A DNA stretch of 64,000 nucleotides. Origin: Raphanus sativus (lineage: Eukaryota; Streptophyta; Magnoliopsida; Brassicales; Brassicaceae). The position numbers were made by a program, and so were the translations under genes. Shown here one piece after another: positions 56,681 to 64,000 of the stretch; position 1 is the first letter of the stretch, and every line of letters starts with the position of its first letter. The notes beneath the pieces are model-generated. The model had not been told where the DNA came from. It worked only from the letters and a program-made list of their open reading frames with translations, and did no database searches. Location of the stretch: the NCBI RefSeq assembly GCF_000801105.2, contig NC_079519.1, positions 13,080,668 through 13,144,667 of the forward strand, given 5' to 3'.

Positions 56681-58108
56681 TTAGTGGGTTTGAGCTCCAC
56701 CAGAATTGTGCAATAGCACTCGTAATATTTTTTCATATATTTCAAGCGGTAGAAGAAAAGTCGACATAACATATGAGGGAAGAGCTAACAAGATAGACTT
56801 TATTAACACCTCCTTGCCTCCTTTTGATAGCCATCTGCCCGTCCATCCATTCACTCTGTGGAGTAATATCTCCTTTAGAAAGGCGAAAAGTTTGCATTTG
56901 GATCCACTGATGTCTTCAGGAATTTCTAAATAGGTCCCCATTCCGCCTTCATTTTGGATCCCGAGTGTATCCTTAATCTGTTGTCTAGCGCTAAATGTCA
57001 CCCTCTTACCAAAGAGTAGAGAGGATTTTTCAAAATTGATGCACTGTCCCGATGCTTGTCCATATTTCCTTACTACTTTCATCACTTCTTTACATTCATG
57101 GGGCTCCGCCTTACAAAAGAATATGCTATCATCAGTAAAGAGAAGGTGGGATATAGAAGGACACGCACGGGTAATGCACATCCCAGTTATCTTCCCTTGA
57201 TTCTCTGCATGATTAAGAAGGCTAACGAGCGCTTCCGTGCATAGAATAAAGATGAAAGGAGACAAAGGATCTCCTTGACATAGACCTCTCTCGGGTGTAA
57301 TGTTACCTCTTGGCTGGCCATTCATGAGTACCTTATATTTCACCGATGTGACACACCTCATTATCCAGGTAATCCATATCTCAGAAAATCCAATCTTCCT
57401 CATAACTGCCTCAATGAAGGACCATTTCATTATGTCATATGCCTTACTCATATCTGTTTTGATGGCCATCCAGTTGTTCTTTCCATTTGGCTTTGTTCTT
57501 AAAGCATAAAACATTTCCTGGGCTATCATAAAATTATCTGATATTTGTCTACCAGCAACAAAGGCTGACTGGATTTCTGAAATTCTGTCCGGTAGAACTT
57601 TCTTTAATATCTGGCATAAGACCTTAGATATAATTTTGTAGCTGACATTGCGTAAGCTTATTGGTCGAAACTGAGACATCTCGTTGCGCTTGGTCGTCTT
57701 TGGAATAAGGCATATATTTGTATCTTTCAAACCTGTTGCCATCGAACCATCAAAGAGGAATCTATTAACCATAAGGGTCAAATCATCCTTTACGATAACC
57801 CAAAATTTCTGATAACAAAGAGCTGTCATCCCATCTGGTCCAGGGGCCTTATCCGGGTTCATAGCAAAAAGAGCTAATTTGATCTCCCATTCAGTTACCG
57901 GAGCTGTAAGATCATTATTTATTGACTCAGTAATCGTTGTAGATACCTCAGATAACGCCTCTGCTATATCCTCCGAATTGGAGGATTCAAAGATCTGCCT
58001 AAAGTAACAGTTAGCAATGGCTACAAGTCCTTCCTCATTCTCTACAACATTTCCATTTGCATCTCCTAGCTGTGAGATTTTGTTTCTTGCTCTCCTTTGC
58101 TTTGTCAA
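56681..58108 (-). pseudogene. LINE reverse transcriptase
   Basis: A long uninterrupted frame (475 codons) with RT motifs in order: PDKAPGPDGMTALCYQKFW, SQFRPISLRNVSYKIISKVL, QSAFVAGRQISDNFMIAQEM, KTDMSKAYDIMKWSFIEAVM, GLCQGDPLSPFIFILCTEAL and the active site LLFTDDSIFF (FTDD for FADD, both Asp kept). The frame is cut from the endonuclease by stops between 58110 and 58437. Confidence 0.9.
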
Positions 58109-58437
58109 TGCGTGAAAGTATTATGTATTCCTATCACCTTCTTTTAGTCAAAAAATTATACATTTTTGTTTCCAAAACATCTTCTCTGCCTTAAGAGCAT
58201 CAAAGAGTTCCTTTAAAGCCTCTGCTATTTCCTCAGTTGTGGCATTGTCATATACAAACCTTCCACCTTCTCTTTAAGTTCATCTACTTGTTTCTCTGAA
58301 TTGAAATTGTGTTGTCTCCTCCACGCACTTAAAGCTTTTCGGCAACTCGAGATATGATCCATAATGTTGGAATCTGGAGGAAGATCAGGAGATTTCCAGC
58401 CTTTGAGGATTATATTCCTTAAGTCTTCATCATCAAG

Positions 58438-59180
58438 TCACCTTTTGTCGAATTTGAATTTTTTCGACATTCGTACCGGTTTAGTGAGAACGTCTGCAAG
58501 GATAGCACGATGATTCGAACCCCATAATCTCATGTATTTGACAGCAGAGTGAGGGAATTTCTCATGCCAGTCTTTATTTCCAACAGCTCTGTCAAGACGA
58601 CACCTAACCGTTACTCTTCCTACCCTTTTTCCCACCCATGATAGCATGTTTCCAGTGAATGGAAATTCCAGCATACCACAGTCACTTAGCATTTGTCGAA
58701 ATGGTAAAAAGGAGCTATCAGGGCGATGTCTACTTCCTTCTTCTTCATTGTGAGAAGTGATTTCATTAAAATCTCCTACCATAAACCATGGCTCATTTCT
58801 TGTTGTTGAAAAACGCGTAAGACATTCCCAAACTTGTTCTCTCGGTTCTAATACAGGATCTCCATAAACAAACGTCATAAAGACTTTTATTTCATCAATG
58901 ACTGTCTCAATGTCAATCATTCTGTTATTTGAAAATAAAACATTAACTTGAAATTCATCCATAGAAAAAAAAAAGCTAAACCTCCGCTGAGACCAAGTGG
59001 CTCAACAGTAAACAAATGATCAAATCTTAAATCAGCTTGAATGTTTTGCAACATCAGCCTCTTATTCTTCGTCTCAGATAGAAACACGAGTCCTGAGCGA
59101 TGCTTCTGACACATCTCCGTAAGGCGTCGAACTGTGAGGTCGTTTTCAATCCCTCGACAGTTCCAACTGATTGTCTTCAT
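58438..59180 (-). pseudogene. LINE APE-type endonuclease
   Basis: Two frames: 58917-59180 (KTISWNCRGIENDLTVRRL, VFLSETKNKR with the catalytic Glu) and 58438-58962 (FMTFVYGDPV, WFMVGDFNEITSHNEEEG, RLDRAVGN, WGSNHRAILADV). The final motif reads SNH where SDH is usual, changing a catalytic Asp. A frameshift lies near 58940. The first Met is the natural ORF2 start. Confidence 0.85.
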
Positions 59181-59413
59181 GGATAAGTTTTTGGGGTTTT
59201 TTTGAACCCCTCCAACTCATTAATCCTGTGTGAACTTGTTATCGGTTTCCTCGAGCCACTTTGACGAACTTGCTTATGATGATCGGTATCCCCCAAAGAG
59301 AGAATACCATGTTTTCTTGGCGAACCACGACATAGAAACTCGGCCTTCCTAATGGGCATGCCACGCGGAATCAGGTAACAAGAGCTTCCTTTACTTGTAT
59401 GCTTATCCTTGGC
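59181..59413 (-). pseudogene. LINE ORF1 C-terminal remnant
   Basis: Short frame just upstream of the endonuclease on the minus strand (KWVAKDKHTSKGSSCYLIP, then basic sequence). It has the position and composition of the ORF1 tail. The 5' part of the LINE is absent, cut where the candidate target duplication begins. Confidence 0.5.
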
Positions 59414-59422
59414 AACCCACTT

Positions 59423-59979
59423 CTTTTTTTTTAACACTGGTGAATACTTTCATTTCATGATAGAACCAACAATAACATCCAATATCAACCAAACATAACT
59501 AAGGGATCAAAGACAATAAACACCAAAGCTAAGACCATATGTTAAACGCCTTGGTAGGTTTGTTTCTCCACCTTGTGGTGAACCAATCATGCAGACCATC
59601 CATGAACTACCATCAAGGTTACATTACAATTCTCAAATTCTAGTCAGTTCTTGAGAACCGGCCTCAAAATACTTTTCTACCAACTTGTTTTCTTGAGTAA
59701 CCTTGGGAAACCTTGTTTGGAGATCTTTGTGGTGATACTCTCTTGTCTCCACATTTTGAGGCATTAGAGTGTTGATTTTTCAAGTGGGCCGGTTGATTTC
59801 TTGAAGTGGACATGTTGAAGTTTCTTAGATGATCCATGCGGTGAGCAGCTTGCTTTTGAGATATTTATATTCGATGAGTGTGATGAAACTCTATAGGGAT
59901 TTGTTGAATTCTTCCCTCAGGCTCTTTGTGTTGGATCTTGTCTTTGATGCTTATCTCATGGTCTGAATAGAAACATTAG
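59423..59979 (-). mobile_element. Possible 3' fragment of another LINE/SINE-like element
   Basis: Begins on the left with a T run (59424-59432), i.e. a poly(A) on the minus strand next to ACACTGGTGAATACTTTCAT, similar in style to the 3' end of the LINE at 54810. About 550 bp without ORFs, ending where the next LTR starts. The nature is uncertain. Confidence 0.35.
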
Positions 59980-60055
59980 TGTAACATCCCGATCCCCCGG
60001 CGTCGACCGGGGTTATCGAAAGTGATGCGGCCATCAAGCCAGTGGTTGAACCAGA

Positions 60056-60840
60056 GTGTCAACCAAGCAGTCCAAACCGGCCACTTTGGAGGTACCAGCG
60101 ACAAAGGTCCAGTCCCAGGCGAATATCTCAACAACTAGAAGGTCTTTTGTCATGAATCCAATTTTTCTAGAAGGCCAAATCATGAAGGATTCACTGAGGC
60201 TTGTAATTACAAGAAAAGCTTCACGGAGGAAGAAGTTATGAATTTTACAAACCGGAGGTTCCCCAGCCAATCCATCTACGAGTATCTGACTTTTGAAAGC
60301 GATTCAAGCCCAAAGAAGAAGCGGCCTGAACCAAAACTGATCATAGGATTCAAGAGGAGTCTCTCAGCTTTCCAGAAAACCCAGTATCAGGAGAAATGGC
60401 TACAGAAATCAGGAGTTATGCCCAATATGCCAAAACCGGTCAAACTAGTTCTACACTTGCCTCAATTAGAAGCTAACCGGTTCAATCAGCTTCAAACCAG
60501 ACATTGGCGTCCAGGAGATCATTTCAACCAATCAGGAGGTATTCAAGAAGTCCTTAGCTACACCAGAACCCAGGAGATCAGTTGGTTCAATGAAGACTCA
60601 CTTAAATCAAACAGGAGCTATTTATGGAAAGATTGGACAATCTTTCGGTTTGATCATTTCCAAGCAATTCCAATCCGACCAGAAGACATCAGGACTAAAC
60701 CAAGACGTCCAGGAGATATTATATGTGACCAAGAAGAGTTCTACATGTCTATACCATGCACCAGCCCCCATTGGATCAGGAGGATCTACACTTACACCAA
60801 ACTGCCTTATTTGGAGATTCTTGCAATAAAACTCCAATAG
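60056..60840 (+). CDS. Two overlapping ORFs inside the LTR of element E
   Basis: A 61-codon frame (60056-60241) ends with TGA that overlaps the ATG of a 200-codon frame (60238-60840) as ATGA. The larger protein is basic and Trp/Pro-rich, with two loosely similar pieces containing RHWRPGDHF and PRRPGDIICDQEEF. I do not recognise a domain. LTRs of Ty3/gypsy elements normally carry no long ORF, and 200 codons open by chance is unlikely, but the TATA box lies downstream of it, so transcription would need an upstream promoter or come from the 3' LTR copy. Could be a captured exon. Confidence 0.4.
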
Positions 60841-61096
60841 CTCTTTTCTCTTCAGATCAGGCACGACATCAGCTCATTCCAGACAGTAAAGAAGATTTTC
60901 AGGAAGCTCACTTATCCCCTTAAACTATCCAGGTTCAAGAAGATATCAAGATACAAGATCATCTCTTTTCAAAGACAACAAATCAAGCTAAAGGCTAGTT
61001 TCATGGAGCCATCAAAGCCTTTGCTTCCAAGACTTTTATTTCAAGTTTATTTCTTTCCTTTAGTCATTTTAGACTGTTAGAAAGTTCCAAGGTCGA

Positions 61097-61104
61097 GCCT
61101 ATAT
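61097..61104 (+). promoter_or_regulatory. TATA box of the element E LTR
   Basis: CTATATAA within GAGCCTATATAAGCTCAGC, about 490 bp before the LTR end. It is well placed for an LTR promoter with R/U5 downstream. Confidence 0.65.
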
Positions 61105-61594
61105 AAGCTCAGCTAGTTTGTCATTGTAAAATAACTCATCTTTGAAAGCAATAAGAATTATTCCGTTTTCTAGTTTTCGTAAAACTATTGTTTCAAGTCT
61201 TTAGAGTTTGTGAGAAGCAGCTCCAGAGCATCCTGACTTATCAAGGCTCCTGTCCATAGGGTCTTGTGGCGTCCTCAATCCACCCTTCCTTCCATCCCAT
61301 TCATTTGCCAAGCTTTAGAGAGTTACACAACCAGCAAGCAAAGCACCATCTCAATCCACTTCAATCATCAACTGATTAGGCTGAGAGTGATACACATCCA
61401 GCAGCCTAATTCCATCTTATCCCTTGTTTATTTATCTTGTTTTATTCTTATTATCATCAGCATCTCATCCTTTTGCATTTGTTTTTGTTTTGCTTTATAA
61501 AAACTCATAAAACTCATAAAAATCTATCTTCTTTGTTTTCAGGCTGAACCTCAGTTCATCAATTCTTATAGTCTGATTTCCAGGCTGTATCATT

Positions 61595-61607
61595 TGGTAT
61601 CAGAGCT
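61595..61607 (+). promoter_or_regulatory. Primer binding site (initiator tRNA-Met) of element E
   Basis: TGGTATCAGAGCT, two bases after the LTR end. Complementary to the 3' end of plant initiator tRNA-Met, the usual primer of many Ty3/gypsy chromoviruses. Confidence 0.88.
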
Positions 61608-62362
61608 CAAGCTCCTGAATAGTTGATATCTATCCTTGCATCATATCTCATACTTGCTTGCATTTGTTTTTCCATTTATAAAATCGAAAACCCCATAAAA
61701 ACAGTTTCTGCATTTTCATGTTCTTGTTGCATTAAAAAAAAATTATAAAAAGAGGAAGACAAGTTTATTTTCGTGTAGATCATCTAGGATTCAAATTTTA
61801 TTCATCAGCTTGTTTGCATTCATTGCCCAGCTACATTTTCCATATTTATATTTTGTGCATTCATTTCAAAAAAAAAAAAGAGAAAACAAAAAAATCTGCA
61901 TTTTGCAATTTTGATTTTTGCATTGAAAAGTTAAAAAAAAAAGAGCATATCATTTTAATTTCGTGCATATCATATCTGATTCATCATTTTGATATTTGCA
62001 TTCATATAAAAATAAAATAAAAAGTTGTTTGCATTCATTTAGCTTATTGTTTTCATTTTCAAAATGTCAAAAAAATCTGCATTTAAGTTGTTTTCATTTC
62101 TGTTTGTATTGCATATCAAATCTGAAAATTCAAAAAATAAAAAATCATCCTAGTTATTGTTTCATATCATATTTGTCTCTCCATTTCGTGTTTGTATCAG
62201 AAAAGAAAAAGAATTTTTTTTTTGCATAGTTTATTTCATTTTGGTTCATTATTTGCATAATTCTCGGTTTAGTGTAAATTGCATTTTTGCATTTGATTTA
62301 TTTTGGTTAGACCAAGGCTTTCCATACCTTCACTTGATCTTTGAGATTGTTTTCAGGGAGCA
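61608..62362 (+). other. Leader of element E
   Basis: About 750 bp of untranslated leader between primer site and gag start. T/A-rich with many repeats of GCATTTTCAT/GCATTCATTT-type words and A runs. No gene is supported; small ORFs here are low-complexity Phe/Ile/Ser/Cys. Confidence 0.6.
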
Positions 62363-64000
62363 ATGGAAGAGGAGAGACACGGCCAAAACCAAAGGGCCAA
62401 GCTGAGCCAAGAGTTGACAGCTTTGCAAGAGGTCAATGATCGGATTGCTAAGTTGAGTAAAAGAACTAAGGCACAAGGCCAACGTCCACAGCCAGGAGAA
62501 AGAAGATTTGGAGATGCACCAGAGGCTGTCTATGTCGAGCCCAAGCCACCAGATCCTTCAAGGATCAATCAAACTCCAATTTCTAAAACCCACAACCGTC
62601 ATGTTGTTAATTCTCGGTTTGAGTATAACTCTTTTGCTGATAAAATTGAACTCTTTAAATTTTCAGGAAAAAAGAGGTTATCTTAGATGGGAGAGGAACC
62701 TTGATGAATGGTTTCACTACAACAACATCTTGAAGGAAGAAAGGCTAACCTATGCCATTAATCAACTTAAAGAAGAAGCCTTCAAATGGTGGGTACAAGA
62801 AGAAGATGATAGGAGGTTTTACAAGGAGTCAACTATCAAAACGTGGAGAGCTCTTAAGGAAGCCATGAGACATGAGTTTGCACCAGATTTTACAAGTTCT
62901 GAAATCAAGGAACTTTATCCAAGGAGGTACCCAACTCATGGTTCCAAAGAAGCTAGAAAAGTTGTAGCACAAGAGAGTAAGAGAGGCTGGTCTCAACAAG
63001 CCAACTTGCAACCAAACCAGGGGCACGCCGTTGTCCAATGCCTAGACCAGAAAAGTGACATCCCAAAGGCCATGGAGAGTAGAAGTGTCAGCCAAAACAC
63101 TTTGATCAGAACCAAAGCAAAACCATTGTTAGATACTATGCAAGTAAAGGCTAAGGTAAGTCCTATACTTGATAATTTGGTTTATGAATCTTCTCCGACT
63201 GGTATGAGTCACTTGTCTTTGTCAAAGAATGTTAAGACAGGTCCTGAGGTCCAGCAAAATCCGAACTCCACATCTTTGTTTGAATCAAAAGTTCAAAAAG
63301 AATTATGTCCAAGGAACAAGGAGATTTTAGACCCCAAAGATGAGGACACATCCAGCCAAGGTAAGTCTTCTGATTTTAAAATTCTGAAAGATCAGACATG
63401 TTATAAAATAGGACACCTTGCTGAAGCTTGTCCAATTAAACAAGTATTGAAAAAAACATCACTAGAAACTAAAACTGAATTGTTTAAAATGAGTGATAGT
63501 TTTATTCAATCTGATTTGTTGTTTCCAAATTCTTGTATATTGCACTTGTCTTTGTCAAAGGGTATTGCATCAGGAATTAACGAGCATGAACTTAAAAGAG
63601 AAGACCTAGTCTACCAGCATGGCATTGCTAAAGAGGAGGAAGCCATAAGTGAGGCTGGAAGAAATGATTTGTTGCTTAAAGAAGCAAAACCAGTAATCAA
63701 AGTATCAAACCAAGGTAAGTGTTTAACATCACCTTTAGATACTGGTTTAAATTTTTATATTCTTGGTACATGGATACCAGATGAGAGCTCTATGCTTACT
63801 GAAGTGCCAAGGGCCGAGCCAGACCATGAGCTAAATCAAAATCCACACCACAAGTGCAAACCAAAATTTGAACAAAGAATTGTTCAAGTTCCAAAACCTG
63901 AGGTAAATTTCACTATGGATCAGAATGCTATTATTATTTCCATGATAAGATTAATGCACTTGTCTTGTCCAAGGGAAAGTGAAATAGGTACAGGAGACCA
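62363..64000 (+). pseudogene. gag of Ty3/gypsy element E (frameshifted, runs off window)
   Basis: Start ATG at 62363, MEEERHGQNQRAKLSQEL, a short coiled coil, then NSRFEYNSFADKIELFKFSG. The frame is lost in an A run near 62668-62674 and continues one frame over with the gag core (WERNLDEWFHYNNILKEERL, AINQLKEEAFKWWVQEEDD, LKEAMRHEFAPDF). After a long Ser/Lys/Pro-rich linker, a zinc-knuckle-like CYKIGHLAEACP appears near 63397-63435 but without its first Cys pair member, so the knuckle is degenerate. Sequence continues past the window end with no protease seen. One base change in the A run is the only obvious break, so the element may be fairly young. Confidence 0.75.

Larger units (their letters stand above)
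54810..59413 (-). mobile_element. 5'-truncated LINE (L1-type)
   Basis: Order on the minus strand: tail of ORF1, endonuclease, reverse transcriptase, zinc-binding region, RNase H, and a poly(A) (read as T run at about 54808-54817). A candidate 9-bp target duplication AACCCACTT occurs at 54801-54809 and 59414-59422, which also places the 5' truncation inside ORF1. Interrupted by stops, frameshifts and two internal duplications. Confidence 0.8.
59980..61592 (+). mobile_element. 5' LTR of Ty3/gypsy element E
   Basis: About 1.61 kb from TGTAACATCCCGATCCCCCG to CAGGCTGTATCA, TG...CA ends, with a primer site two bases later. TATA box CCTATATAAGC at 61095-61105. Contains an unusual 200-codon ORF. 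The other LTR is outside the window. Confidence 0.8.

Noticed and set aside
61608..62362. Small ORFs rich in Phe, Cys and Ile in the leader of element E
   Set aside because: Low-complexity T-rich leader; no conserved motif and the gag ATG follows.
1..64000. tRNA, rRNA or organellar DNA insertions
   Set aside because: No cloverleaf-like or rRNA sequence was noticed by eye; the tRNA-like matches are primer sites only.

Overview
The window looks like repeat-rich nuclear DNA of a flowering plant, very probably a Brassicaceae (Brassica or a close relative). The grounds are an Athila LTR beginning TGATATACCATGG, Arabidopsis-type Helitron ends (TCTATACTATTAAA at one end, a GC hairpin then CTAG at the other), a Mutator-like element carrying a DUF1985/ULP-type protease gene as in the KAONASHI group of Arabidopsis, and one interrupted host gene with ordinary plant introns. 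No bacterial, organellar, tRNA or rRNA gene was seen. The only convincing host gene is an ABC1-family kinase gene in 11 exons at 51531-54509; nearly everything else is transposon.

1-27.4 kb is a nest of LTR retrotransposons. Read outside-in: element D, a chromovirus-like Ty3/gypsy element on + (21722 to about 27450), is split inside gag by element C, an Athila on - (16691-21721). C is split between RNase H and integrase by an LTR of family A (copy A2, 15557-16690). A2 is split by element B, a Tat-lineage element on - whose 5' LTR is 15118-15556 and whose gag-pol reads leftward to 9602. B carries an antisense spliced ORF (5771-7679) beyond pol, and this 3' part abuts a second family-A element (A1, 1-5296). 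A separate Athila-type solo LTR (22003-23097, TSD acaga) also sits in the gag of D. Family-A LTRs carry GC-rich minisatellites.

27.4-31.0 kb is AT-rich and holds a complete small Helitron and a duplicated Helitron-like 5' end. 31.0-40.7 kb is a single 9.66-kb Mutator-like element (31002-40664) bounded by matching ends and a perfect 9-bp target duplication (AATAGCATT). Inside are a broken MULE transposase gene on +, a ULP-type cysteine protease gene on -, an inserted hAT-type MITE, and many near-palindromes built on GACGACTTAC/GTAAGTCGTC in flanks, intergenic space and introns. This dispersed palindrome system is the most unusual thing here.

40.7-51.5 kb is AT-rich with several non-autonomous Helitrons, a second hAT-type MITE, and a broken AT-rich tandem repeat. 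One Helitron (48456-50871) carries a remnant resembling the N-terminus of an RPA1-like protein.

51.5-54.5 kb is the ABC1-kinase gene. 54.8-59.4 kb is a 5'-truncated, decayed LINE on -. From 59980 to the end is another Ty3/gypsy element on +: a complete 1.6-kb LTR containing a 200-codon ORF, an initiator-tRNA-Met primer site, and a frameshifted gag running off the window. Exon joins are read from splice signals and frame only; no transcript evidence was available.
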